This document shows, piece by piece, positions 1-7,807 of a stretch of 64,000 nucleotides of DNA (its first letter is position 1; each line of letters begins with the position of its first letter). The position numbers and the translations under genes were made by a program. The stretch covers positions 62,001 to 126,000 of the forward strand of contig NZ_CAKKLY010000005.1 of assembly GCF_918698095.1 (NCBI RefSeq), written 5' to 3'. This DNA comes from Arthrobacter sp. Bi83. Lineage in GTDB: Bacteria > Actinomycetota > Actinomycetes > Actinomycetales > Micrococcaceae. A model generated the notes under the pieces. The model was not told the DNA's origin. It searched no databases and saw nothing but the letters and a program-made list of their open reading frames with translations.

Positions 1-591
1 CCCGCGATGGACAAACTGCGGCAATTCGTCGGCCCGCCGATGATCGAGTCCTTCAGAACAGTCTCACAGCTGGACGACATAACCGCCCAAAGGGCCCTCC
101 AACACTACCGCAAGGCATACGCCGACCACGGCGCTGAACAGTCCAGCCCATACGACGGGATCATCGAGCTGCTTGACCACCTGCACTCGGCCGGCATGCC
201 GATGGCTGTGGCCACATCCAAGGTGGAAGACCAAGCGGTAAGACTCGCACGAAGGTTTGGAATCGAAGGCCACTTCATCAACATCTGCGGAGCGTCCGAC
301 CGCGACGGAAGAGCGAGCAAGGCAGAGGTCATTGCCGAATTGCTGCTCCGCCTTCAATCCGAAGGCATAGACATCTCCAGTCCCGTAATGATCGGAGACC
401 GGAGCTACGACATCGCCGGAGCCGCCCAACACGGAATCCCGACAATATTCGCGCACTGGGGATACGGGGACGCGGGCGAAGCGTCGCAGGCGGCCGCCGT
501 TGTCTCCTCTCCTGCAGCCCTGCTGCCACTGATCGAGGCCAACCGCCGCCCGTCGGATGAGCACAGTTCTGCCAAGAGGTCCTGGCCGTGA
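1..591 (+). CDS. HAD-superfamily phosphatase, phosphoglycolate phosphatase-like (5' end outside window)
   Basis: The frame is open from the first base, and the N-terminal DxD motif of HAD phosphatases is missing, so the gene starts upstream of the window. What is visible is the cap region (a LRQFVGPPMIESF segment typical of Gph/PGP enzymes), the motif II region MAVATSK, the conserved lysine in GRASKAEV, and motif IV MIGDRSYDIAGAAQHGI, where the paired acidic residues bind Mg2+. It is probably a cytoplasmic phosphatase of small phosphorylated metabolites; the substrate cannot be read from sequence. The last bases overlap a short orphan frame. The family call is secure and the substrate is open. 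Confidence 0.85.
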   Translation, partial: PAMDKLRQFVGPPMIESFRTVSQLDDITAQRALQHYRKAYADHGAEQSSPYDGIIELLDHLHSAGMPMAVATSKVEDQAVRLARRFGIEGHFINICGASDRDGRASKAEVIAELLLRLQSEGIDISSPVMIGDRSYDIAGAAQHGIPTIFAHWGYGDAGEASQAAAVVSSPAALLPLIEANRRPSDEHSSAKRSWP

Positions 592-686
592 TCACCGTGC
601 TGTTCGAACAGGAGGGCTACCAGACGCTCTCCCGCCAGGCCATGACGGACGGGAAGCTGCTGACCGTCACGGCCCGACGTGAGTAA
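588..686 (+). pseudogene. Orphan C-terminal tail of an unidentified protein
   Basis: A 32-codon frame overlaps the stop of the HAD gene. It reads like a genuine protein tail (VLFEQEGYQTLSRQAM, then a basic end) but has no ribosome site, and the frame is closed by a stop about 30 bases upstream. It vaguely recalls the C-termini of RecQ-like helicases, but I cannot assign it. It is most likely a leftover of a deleted gene. Confidence 0.3.
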
Positions 687-720
687 TCAGAACCTCCGGG
701 GGCCGTGAAGTTGCCAGGCT

Positions 721-2148
721 TCAGTCGATGAGCACCGGAGGCTCGGCGCGCTCCGAAGACTCGACGCGGCCAGGGGCGGCGTTGGCAGAGCGCTTCATAG
801 AACGGTGGTGGAGCCAGTTCGCCCCCGCGAGAAGCGCAACGAGTGCGAAAGTGCTCAGGAGCTGGGGACGGGAATCCTCGCCGATGAAGCCCACCGTGAA
901 GATCGCCGCGAGGATGACCAGACCGAAGCCCGTGAGCCACGGGAACCCGGGCATCCGCAGCGGAAGCACCGTTCCCTCGCGGTCGGCGCGGAGGCGCAGC
1001 GCGAGCTGGGCCAGGAGCGCAGACGTCCACACCAGCAGGCACGTCGAACCCACAATATTCAGCAGGACGGGAAGGACCTTCTCGGGGAAGGCAAGCTCCA
1101 GCACCACCGTGACCACACCGAAGGCAACGCTGGCCAGGACCGCGACAACCGGAACCCGCGCCTTGGACACGGAGGCAAGCAGACGCGGCGCTTCACCCCG
1201 CTCGGCCAGGGAGTACGCCATCCGCGACGCACCGTAGAGGTTGGCGTTGAGGGCGGAAAGCAGTGCCGCCACGGCCACCAGGGTGATGGCGGTGGCCGCG
1301 CCGGGCATGCCGGCCGCATCCAAGACCGCGGCGAACGGGCTCTTCAGCCCCGCCGAACCCACGGGAACCACCGCCGCGATCACGAAGATCGCACCGATGT
1401 AGAAGACCAGGATGCGCCACAGCACGGTCCGGACTGCCTTCTTCACGCTGCGAGCCGGCTCCGCGGTCTCGGCTGCCGCAACCGAGACGATCTCGGTGCC
1501 GCCGAACGCGAAAGCCACCACGAACAGTGCCGTGGCAATCCCGGCAAAACCGTCGGGCGCGAATCCGGCACCCGTGAAGTTGGACAGGCCCGGCGACTGG
1601 ACGCCCGGCAGCCAGCCGAACAGCAGCGCAGCGCCCACCAGGAGGAACCCGACGATAGCCGCCACCTTGAGCAGCGCAAACCAGAACTCGAACTCGCCGA
1701 AGTTCTTCACACTGGTGAGGTTCACGGCAGTGAGCACCACGATGAACACGAACGCCATCAGCCACACCGGCAGCGCCGGGAAGATGGTGGCCAGCAGGCC
1801 TGCCGCACCGAGCGCCTCGGCCGCGATCACGACCACGAGCTGCAGCCACCACAGCCAGCCCACCGTGGCACCGGCCACCGGCCCGTAGGCCTTGGCGGTA
1901 TAGACGGAGAAGGCACCGCTGTCCGGATTGGCGGCGGCCATCTCGCCGAGGGCCCACATCACCAGGATGATGAGGGTGCCGGCCACGAGGTAGGAGATCA
2001 GCACGGCCGGGCCGGCCGCCTGGATGCCGGCGCCGGAGCCGATAAAGAGGCCCGCGCCGATGGCGCTTCCCAGGCCCATCATCGTGAGCTGGCGGGGTTT
2101 GAGTGCGGCGCCCAGGGGGCGGGCAGACGTCATTGTCTGTTGTTCCAT
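721..2148 (-). CDS. APC-superfamily amino acid permease (AAT type)
   Basis: This 475-residue protein carries the amino-terminal signature of amino acid/H+ symporters (LTMMGLGSAIGAGLFIGSG, about residues 22-40) and about twelve hydrophobic segments. Family members of this length (GabP, AnsP, AroP types) import amino acids across the plasma membrane. The gene lies 53 bases behind the HisC-like aminotransferase on the same strand, so the two are probably co-transcribed: uptake plus transamination of the same amino acid. A divergent Lrp-type regulator is the obvious candidate controller. The ATG used has a weak GAGGA-type ribosome site; a second ATG five codons in is possible. The substrate is not determined. 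Confidence 0.88.
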   Translation of the reverse strand: MEQQTMTSARPLGAALKPRQLTMMGLGSAIGAGLFIGSGAGIQAAGPAVLISYLVAGTLIILVMWALGEMAAANPDSGAFSVYTAKAYGPVAGATVGWLWWLQLVVVIAAEALGAAGLLATIFPALPVWLMAFVFIVVLTAVNLTSVKNFGEFEFWFALLKVAAIVGFLLVGAALLFGWLPGVQSPGLSNFTGAGFAPDGFAGIATALFVVAFAFGGTEIVSVAAAETAEPARSVKKAVRTVLWRILVFYIGAIFVIAAVVPVGSAGLKSPFAAVLDAAGMPGAATAITLVAVAALLSALNANLYGASRMAYSLAERGEAPRLLASVSKARVPVVAVLASVAFGVVTVVLELAFPEKVLPVLLNIVGSTCLLVWTSALLAQLALRLRADREGTVLPLRMPGFPWLTGFGLVILAAIFTVGFIGEDSRPQLLSTFALVALLAGANWLHHRSMKRSANAAPGRVESSERAEPPVLID

Positions 2149-2201
2149 GGAGAGTCCTCTGGTTGTAGGTGGAACGGATGGGATTTCAGGTCAGTCGGTT
2201 T

Positions 2202-3299
2202 TCAGGCCGTGAGAGCTTCCAGGAGCCGGAGCACGCGATCGTTGGAGGCAGTGTCGGCAACGGTGATCCGCACACCGTCCCCCTGGTACGCCCGGACCAG
2301 GATGCCCGCGCGGTCAAACGCCTCCACCAGCCTCGCCCGAAGGCTTTCATCGGCACGGATCCACAGGAAGTTGCCCTGGCTCGCCTGGAGGTTCCAGCCC
2401 TGGGCTTCCAGCTGCGCGGCCATCCGGACGCGTTCCTGCCTGACGGCGGCTACCCGGGCTTCCATCTCCTCCCCCGCATCCAGCGACGCGATGGCAGCCT
2501 TCTGGGCCAGCGCGCTCACGGAGAAGGGAAGGGCTGTCCGGCGCAGTCCCTCGGCGATGTCCGGTGCCGCCACGGCGTATCCCACGCGCAGGCCGGCGAG
2601 TCCGTACGCCTTCGAGAAGGTGCGCAGGACGCAGACGTTCGGGTACTGGCGGTAGAGCGCCAGCGAGTCGGGGCCGGTGCCCGCTTCGGCGTATTCCACG
2701 TAGGCCTCGTCGACCGCCACAAGGATGTCCGAGCGGACGGATCGCAGGAAGGCCTCGATGCGTTCATGGCTGATCGGCACGCCGGTCGGATTGTTGGGGG
2801 TGCAGAGCAGGATAACCTTCGTGCGGTCAGTGACGGCCGCGGCCATGGCATCGAGGTCGTGCCCCTCAGCGGCGTCCAACGGAATGCGGACCGGCCGGGC
2901 GCCTGCCAACTCAACCAGGATGGGGTAGGCCTCGAAGGAGCGCCACGCGAAGATCACTTCATCTCCGGCGTCGCAAAGGCCGGTGATGATCTGCTGGAGG
3001 ACGCCGACGCTGCCGGGTCCCACCGCCACCTCTCCGGACGTGACGCCGAGGTGGCGGGCAAGCCGTTCGCGGAGTTCGACGGCGGCACTGTCCGGGTAGC
3101 GGTTCATGGTACCGGCTGCTGCGGCCACCGCGGCGGCGGCAGCGGGCAGTGGTTCGTAGTGGCTTTCGTTGCTGGCGAGGGCCGCAATGTCCAAGCCGGC
3201 GCTGCGCCGGCCCGGGACGTAGGGCGGAAGTCCGGCCACAGCGCCGCGAAGGGTGGGAAGCGCGGTGTCCGGTGCGGTCAGGAGCTGATCACGGGTCAT
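2202..3299 (-). CDS. HisC-like fold-type I aminotransferase (histidinol-phosphate or aromatic amino acid aminotransferase)
   Basis: This 365-residue PLP enzyme shows the family landmarks in order: LASNESHYEP near residues 41-50, the CTPNNPTG motif around 166-173, DEAY at 197-200 and the PLP lysine K230 in RTFSKAYGLAGLRVGY. Members convert histidinol phosphate or aromatic and branched amino acids with 2-oxo acids. The gene is not in a histidine operon; it sits before an amino acid permease and divergent from an Lrp/AsnC regulator. A catabolic or aromatic role (Pat-like) is therefore more likely than histidine synthesis, which is an inference from context. Confidence 0.85.
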   Translation of the reverse strand: MTRDQLLTAPDTALPTLRGAVAGLPPYVPGRRSAGLDIAALASNESHYEPLPAAAAAVAAAAGTMNRYPDSAAVELRERLARHLGVTSGEVAVGPGSVGVLQQIITGLCDAGDEVIFAWRSFEAYPILVELAGARPVRIPLDAAEGHDLDAMAAAVTDRTKVILLCTPNNPTGVPISHERIEAFLRSVRSDILVAVDEAYVEYAEAGTGPDSLALYRQYPNVCVLRTFSKAYGLAGLRVGYAVAAPDIAEGLRRTALPFSVSALAQKAAIASLDAGEEMEARVAAVRQERVRMAAQLEAQGWNLQASQGNFLWIRADESLRARLVEAFDRAGILVRAYQGDGVRITVADTASNDRVLRLLEALTA

Positions 3300-3392
3300 G
3301 AGGACTGATCATGATTGTGACCCCGCCCACATTGCAAGATACGCTCAACCCATTGGGACTTCTGCTCAACTTCTAGCGTCTGTGGTGAAAAT

Positions 3393-3896
3393 ATGACCAT
3401 CCCGAGCCCCCGCACCGTGGATTCCCTCGACGGCAGGATCATCCTGGCCCTCGACAAGGATCCCGAAGCCAGCGCCCTGGCACTCTCGCGGACCCTCGGC
3501 GTCGCACGGAACACGATCCACGCCCGGCTGGCACGGCTCGAGCGCAGCGGCGCCCTCCGCTCCTTCAGCCGGAGACTGGATCCCGCCGCACTTGGCTATG
3601 ACCTCATGGCTTTCCTCTCGCTGTCCATCAGCCAGACGCGGACAGGTGCAGTGGAAGACGGGCTCGCCGCTATTCCCGAGGTCATCGAGGTGCACGCCAC
3701 CACCGGGGACGCGGACCTCATGGCCAAGGTGGTGGCACGCAGTACGGCCGATCTCTACCGCATCACCAACGAGATCCTGGAAATCGAGGGGATCCAGCGG
3801 ACCAGCACGGCCATTTCCGTACTGGAACTCATGCCGCCCCGCTACGACGGCCTCCTGAGCCGGCTCTCCGAGCAGGAAACCCGCGCTTCCCACTAA
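3393..3896 (+). CDS. Lrp/AsnC family transcriptional regulator
   Basis: This 167-residue protein begins with the winged-helix region of Lrp proteins (LDGRIILALDKDPEASALALSRTLGVARNTIHARLARLERSG) and continues into an AsnC-type ligand-binding domain containing EVHATTGDADLMAKV. Lrp proteins form multimers that sense amino acids. It is divergently transcribed from the aminotransferase/permease pair across a 93-base gap, the usual arrangement for a local regulator of amino acid use. The ATG at 3393 follows GGTGAAA. Family call is firm; the effector is unknown. Confidence 0.9.
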   Translation: MTIPSPRTVDSLDGRIILALDKDPEASALALSRTLGVARNTIHARLARLERSGALRSFSRRLDPAALGYDLMAFLSLSISQTRTGAVEDGLAAIPEVIEVHATTGDADLMAKVVARSTADLYRITNEILEIEGIQRTSTAISVLELMPPRYDGLLSRLSEQETRASH

Positions 3897-4016
3897 ATGC
3901 GGGTGATGCACGCCACAATTGCGCATATTATCAGTTCAATCTAGACCCGCCTGCCAAATATCCCAATCAAACTCGCCTCTCTTGCCTATCTGTGCACCAG
4001 CCCACAAGATTCCTGC

Positions 4017-5690
4017 ATGACTTTAATTACCGTCTCCGGCCGCGTGGCGCAGGTTCTCAGCACCTATCTCAGCGATGTATTCGGCGTGATGGGCAACGGA
4101 AACGTCTACTTCCTGGACGCCGCGGAAAAGCTGGGCCTTCGCTTCTCCCCCGTCCGCCATGAAGGGGCCGCCATCGCCGCGGCCGACGCCTACTACCGGA
4201 CATCAGGACGTCTCGCAGCGGGCACCACCACCTACGGCCCCGGCTACACCAATGCGCTCACCGCCCTTGCGGAGGCGGTCCAGGCCCAGATCCCCGTGGT
4301 GCTGGTCACCGGGGACGCGCCGAGCAGCGGCGCCAGGTCCCAGGACGTGGACCAGGCGGCAATCGCCGCGGGCCTCGGCGCGGCGACCTTCACCGTCAGC
4401 CGCGACGCCGCGGGCGCCATCACGCAGCAGGCGGTGGAGTACGCGCTCACCAAGCGGACCGCCGTCGTCATTGCCATTCCCTACGACCTCGCGGCACTCG
4501 AGGCTGCGGACGAAGAGCTTCCGGTGCCGTCGGCAGCGAAGGTGACGGACGACGTCGACGGCGGACTCGGGCAGGCAGCCCGGCTGCTCGCCGGGGCGAA
4601 GCGGCCGCTGATCCTGGCCGGCCGCGGTGCGCATCTCGCCGGCGCCGGCCCGGAGCTCCGGGAGCTTGCCGACCGCCTGGGCGCGCTGACCGCCGGAACC
4701 GCCCTGGCGCTCAACCTCCTCGAAGGCGAGGGATACCTCGGCGTCGCCGGCGGCTTCGGCACGGACACCGCGGCCGGGCTTATGGGTGAGGCTGATGTGG
4801 TTCTCGTGGCCGGGGCGAGCCTGAGCCCCTTCACCATGCGGTTCGGGCACCTGATCGGCCCGGACAGCACTGTCATCCAGATCGACGCCGCCCTGCAGCC
4901 GACGCACTCCCGGGTGGACACGTTCGTCAGTGCGGACGTGAAGTCTGCTGCGGGACGCATCCTCCGGATGCTGGATGGCCCGGCCTCGCCGGACGCCAGC
5001 CGCGCAGGAGCCTGGCGCGCGGAAGCCCGCAAGCGCCTGGCCGAAGGACCGGCCCACCACCCAGGCTCCGACGAGACCCCGGACGGCCGGCTGGACCCGC
5101 GCTCCCTTGCCACGGCACTGGATGCCGTCCTGCCGGAGCGCCGCACGGTGGTCCAGGACGGAGGGCATTTCGTGGGCTGGGCACCCATGTACTGGCGTAT
5201 CCCGAGGCCGCAGGACCTGGTCATGGTGGGGACCGCCTACCAGGCCATCGGGCTCGGCCTTGCCAGCGCCGTCGGGGCAGCCCGCGCAGTGGAGGACGGC
5301 CGCACCCTGGTGCTGGCCTCCGGCGACGGCGGCTTCCTGATGGGCCTGTCCGACCTCGAATCGCTGATTGGGGCGGCGAGGAGCGCCGTCGTCGTCATCT
5401 ACAACGATGCCGCCTACGGAGCCGAAATCCACCAGTACGGCTCCCAGGGCCTGACCGAAAAACCCATGCTGATCCCCGAGGTGGACTTCAGCGGTATCGC
5501 CCGCGCGCTCGGTGCGGAGTCGGCGATCATCCGCTCGCTGGCGGACCTTTCCGCGCTCGAGGAGTGGATCGACGCCGGCGCCAGGGGAACATTCGTGGCC
5601 GACTGCCGGATCACGTCGAGCGTGCGGGCCCCGTGGCTGAGCGAGTGGATGAAGGCCAAGGAGGAGGCGAAGGCGGCGGTGGCGGGCTAG
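4017..5690 (+). CDS. Thiamine diphosphate-dependent enzyme (acetolactate synthase/decarboxylase-like)
   Basis: This 557-residue protein has the three-domain layout of ThDP decarboxylases and synthases: an N-terminal pyrimidine-binding domain with the catalytic glutamate in RHEGAAIAAADAYYR (E49), a central domain, and a C-terminal pyrophosphate-binding domain with GDGGFLMGLSDLE (G436-D437-G438) followed by the metal-binding asparagine in YNDAAYG. It resembles the large subunit of acetolactate synthase, but no small-subunit gene is nearby, so it may act on another 2-oxo acid, perhaps one made by the neighbouring aminotransferase. Pieces of a second, decayed copy lie at 6903-7003 and 7589-7723. 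The ATG lacks a clear ribosome site. Confidence 0.85.
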   Translation: MTLITVSGRVAQVLSTYLSDVFGVMGNGNVYFLDAAEKLGLRFSPVRHEGAAIAAADAYYRTSGRLAAGTTTYGPGYTNALTALAEAVQAQIPVVLVTGDAPSSGARSQDVDQAAIAAGLGAATFTVSRDAAGAITQQAVEYALTKRTAVVIAIPYDLAALEAADEELPVPSAAKVTDDVDGGLGQAARLLAGAKRPLILAGRGAHLAGAGPELRELADRLGALTAGTALALNLLEGEGYLGVAGGFGTDTAAGLMGEADVVLVAGASLSPFTMRFGHLIGPDSTVIQIDAALQPTHSRVDTFVSADVKSAAGRILRMLDGPASPDASRAGAWRAEARKRLAEGPAHHPGSDETPDGRLDPRSLATALDAVLPERRTVVQDGGHFVGWAPMYWRIPRPQDLVMVGTAYQAIGLGLASAVGAARAVEDGRTLVLASGDGGFLMGLSDLESLIGAARSAVVVIYNDAAYGAEIHQYGSQGLTEKPMLIPEVDFSGIARALGAESAIIRSLADLSALEEWIDAGARGTFVADCRITSSVRAPWLSEWMKAKEEAKAAVAG

Positions 5691-5855
5691 CTAACCCTGG
5701 CGATAACGAAGTGATCAGGCATGCCAGGCGAATGCCACCCGCACAGTCCCGTTGAAACCCCTAGCCTTGGAACATCGGATACAAAGCCTCATCTGCTGTT
5801 CCAGGCTCCTGTTTCCGGTTAATCCTTGAAAACCACCCCGGAAAGGTATGTACCC

Positions 5856-6752
5856 ATGCGGATACTCGTCGTCGGAGCCGGAGCCACAGGCGGGGCGTTC
5901 GGCACGCTCCTGCAGGAAGGGGGACGGGATGTCACCTATTTGGTGCGGCCGCGCAAGCAGGACGTCCTTCGCCGCGACGGGTTACGCTTCATCTCCCCCA
6001 CCGCTGACCGGACGCACCCGGTAAAAACCATCACGGCACCGGACGGGTCAGAGGCCTTCGATCTGATCCTCGTCACGGTCAAAGCCACCGCGGTCGAGGG
6101 CGTACTCGGCGAGCTTGGCGCTTTCGTGGGGGCTGGAACCAGCATCATTCCCATCCTCAACGGCATGGCCCATGTGGACCGGCTTGAGCAGTTGTACCCG
6201 GGCCACGTGCTCGGCGGCCTGGCCCGGATCGTCGCCACTCTTGACGGCGATGTGGTCCGCCAGCAGATGCCCCTCACTTCCCTCACGGTGGGCGGGCTCA
6301 ACGGAAACCTTGTCCCTACGGATGTTTCCGAGGCTCTGGACGTGCCCGGCGTCGACTTCTCGGTAGTGGACGACGTAGCCGGCGCCCTGTGGGAGAAATG
6401 GGTATTCATCGCGGCCGCGGGAATCGTCAACTGCCTGTTCCGGGCGCCGGTTGGACGGATCATCGAGGCCGGCGGGCGGTCCAGGATCCTGGAGGCCATC
6501 AGTGAAACCGAAGCGGTGGCGGCGGCGGCAGGACATCCCGTTTCCGACGCCGGTCATGCGCAGGCGGTCGGTATCCTGACTGAACCGGGATCGGCGTTCA
6601 CTTCCTCCCTGTACCGGGACCTCAGCGCAGGTCTCCCATCGGAAGCCGAGCACATCCTCGGCGACCTTGCAGGCAGAGCCCGCAGCCTCAACGTCCCGAC
6701 GCCACTGTTGGAGCTCACCCTCATCCAGATCAGGGCCAGCCTTCCAACCTGA
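5856..6752 (+). CDS. Ketopantoate reductase-like (2-dehydropantoate 2-reductase family, ApbA/PanE)
   Basis: This 298-residue protein opens with a Rossmann fold (RILVVGAGATGGAFG), has a middle segment with PILNGMAHVDRLE, and a helical C-terminal domain with WEKWVFIAAAGIVNCL, as in PanE/ApbA enzymes that reduce 2-oxo acids with NADPH. A TTG at 5826 is in frame, but the ATG at 5856 is preferred because GGAAAGG precedes it by about nine bases and the Rossmann motif then starts at residue 2, as usual. PanE-like paralogues outside pantothenate operons often have other 2-oxo acid substrates; placement after the ThDP enzyme fits such a role, but this is inference. Confidence 0.82.
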   Translation: MRILVVGAGATGGAFGTLLQEGGRDVTYLVRPRKQDVLRRDGLRFISPTADRTHPVKTITAPDGSEAFDLILVTVKATAVEGVLGELGAFVGAGTSIIPILNGMAHVDRLEQLYPGHVLGGLARIVATLDGDVVRQQMPLTSLTVGGLNGNLVPTDVSEALDVPGVDFSVVDDVAGALWEKWVFIAAAGIVNCLFRAPVGRIIEAGGRSRILEAISETEAVAAAAGHPVSDAGHAQAVGILTEPGSAFTSSLYRDLSAGLPSEAEHILGDLAGRARSLNVPTPLLELTLIQIRASLPT

Positions 6753-6902
6753 ACCACCACTCCGGCGCGGCCAGCAGACGGCGGAGCCAGGGTCAAGAGC
6801 CGGCGAGCTGATCAACCGGCGACGCCGTGCTCTTCCCGCTGCCACAAGACCGGACAAGACCCTCTTCCCAGCAGAACTCGCGTCTAGGACCCCCCAATGG
6901 AG

Positions 6903-7003
6903 CCTTCGTGGCCGACTGCCGCATCACGTCGAGCGTCCGGGCCCCGTGGCTGAGCGAATGGATGGAGGCCTCCCGGGCCGCGAAGGCTGCGGTGGCGGGG
7001 TAG
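6903..7003 (+). pseudogene. Remnant: C-terminus of a second ThDP enzyme copy
   Basis: This stretch repeats the last 33 codons of the intact ThDP enzyme (5590-5690) with a few substitutions, including FVADCRITSSVRAPWLSEWM and the stop codon. It has no start or upstream body. Together with the piece at 7589-7723 it shows that a paralogue once existed here. The two pieces are in reversed order relative to the intact gene. Confidence 0.85.
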
Positions 7004-7019
7004 TTGCCCGGCTGGCACG

Positions 7020-7068
7020 AAAAAGGAGGCCGACGACGACACCCAGTGTCGCCGTCGGCCTCCTTTTT
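7020..7068. terminator. Bidirectional hairpin terminator
   Basis: A 23-base-pair stem with one mismatch and a CCA loop, flanked by an A-run on the left arm and a T-run on the right arm, so it can terminate from both sides. It follows the ThDP remnant and lies just beyond the stop of the minus-strand GSYVT-repeat gene. Confidence 0.9.
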
Positions 7069-7105
7069 ATGCCCGGCGGTGCTATCCCCCGCAGGCCGCT
7101 GGACC

Positions 7106-7393
7106 CTATGCCGCCATTGGAAGCGATACGTAGCTGCCCTCGATGACGCTGGCGGCAACAACGGGAGTGCCGTCCACTGTGACATAGCTGCCACGGGTGA
7201 CGGGGGGCAAGTTTCGGCCGCCGGCGACGGTGACATAGCTGCCCTCGACGCCGACGGGGAGGCTGCCGGCGGGGAGAGTCACGTAGCTGCCGCCGCGCAC
7301 TGCGGTGTCAGCGACAGTGATGCCGGTAGCGTTCGTGAGAGTGGTTTCGGTGGTGGATGAGGAGGTTGCGGGGCGTTCGGTCAGCAAAGTCAT
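7106..7393 (-). CDS. Small GSYVT-repeat protein of unknown function
   Basis: The encoded 95-residue protein has a Ser/Thr-rich N-terminal third and then four copies of GSYV(T/S), each preceded by Gly, Glu or Arg and followed by Leu/Val-Pro/Ala-rich spacers of 11-13 residues. The repeats start about 16, 17 and 18 residues apart, and the last one ends five residues before the C-terminus. There is no signal peptide, membrane segment or cysteine. I chose the ATG at 7393 because GGAG lies about eight bases upstream; an in-frame start 18 codons earlier lacks one. A strong bidirectional terminator follows. No modifying enzyme is adjacent, and decayed ThDP gene pieces lie on both sides. I do not recognise a function. 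It could be a repeat-built structural or binding peptide or a multi-core peptide precursor; neither is shown. Confidence 0.65.
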   Translation of the reverse strand: MTLLTERPATSSSTTETTLTNATGITVADTAVRGGSYVTLPAGSLPVGVEGSYVTVAGGRNLPPVTRGSYVTVDGTPVVAASVIEGSYVSLPMAA

Positions 7394-7588
7394 GGGTTCT
7401 CCGTGGGGTTTCGGGATGAGGGCCATACAGGTTCTTGTGCCGCTCAAGCAGGAGGGCGGTTGCGCGTCGTGTCGCTTGCCCCGCTGGCCCGGGTATGTTC
7501 ACCGGTGCGGTACTCAAGGGCTACGGTGGCCTGCGCCTAACTTTACGGCTTAATGTGAGCTACTCAAAATAAGGTGGGGAGACTCACG

Positions 7589-7723
7589 TTGCCAGCGCCG
7601 TCGGGGCAACCCGCGCGGCAGAGGACGGCCGCACCCTGGTGCTGGCCTCCGGCCACGGAGGTTTCCTCACGGGCCTGTCCGACCTCGAATCGCTCATTGG
7701 GGCGGCACGCAGCGCCGTCGTCG
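7589..7723 (+). pseudogene. Remnant: ThDP-binding segment of a second ThDP enzyme copy
   Basis: These 135 bases align without gaps to 5260-5394 of the intact ThDP enzyme (constant offset 2329). The translated piece contains the pyrophosphate-binding segment, but the GDG motif has become GHG, losing the Mg2+-binding aspartate, consistent with decay. The flanking DNA (7394-7588 and 7724-7807) shows nothing else I can assign. Confidence 0.85.
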
Positions 7724-7807
7724 GCACCCAGCCCACGCGCCGCCGTCGTACTCCCCGACCGCGGCCGCTGGCCAGGTGACCTGACGGCTACGCCCTATCG
7801 CACCGGA

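Noticed and set aside
805..2655. 616-codon plus-strand frame
   Set aside because: It lies antisense to the permease and aminotransferase, is rich in Arg/His/Gly/Gln and has no domain. It is a GC-rich shadow frame.
4203..5432. 409-codon minus-strand frame
   Set aside because: Antisense to the ThDP enzyme with its intact motifs; composition is that of a shadow frame.
7106..7447. Earlier start for the GSYVT-repeat protein at 7447
   Set aside because: No ribosome site precedes it; the ATG at 7393 has GGAG at good spacing.
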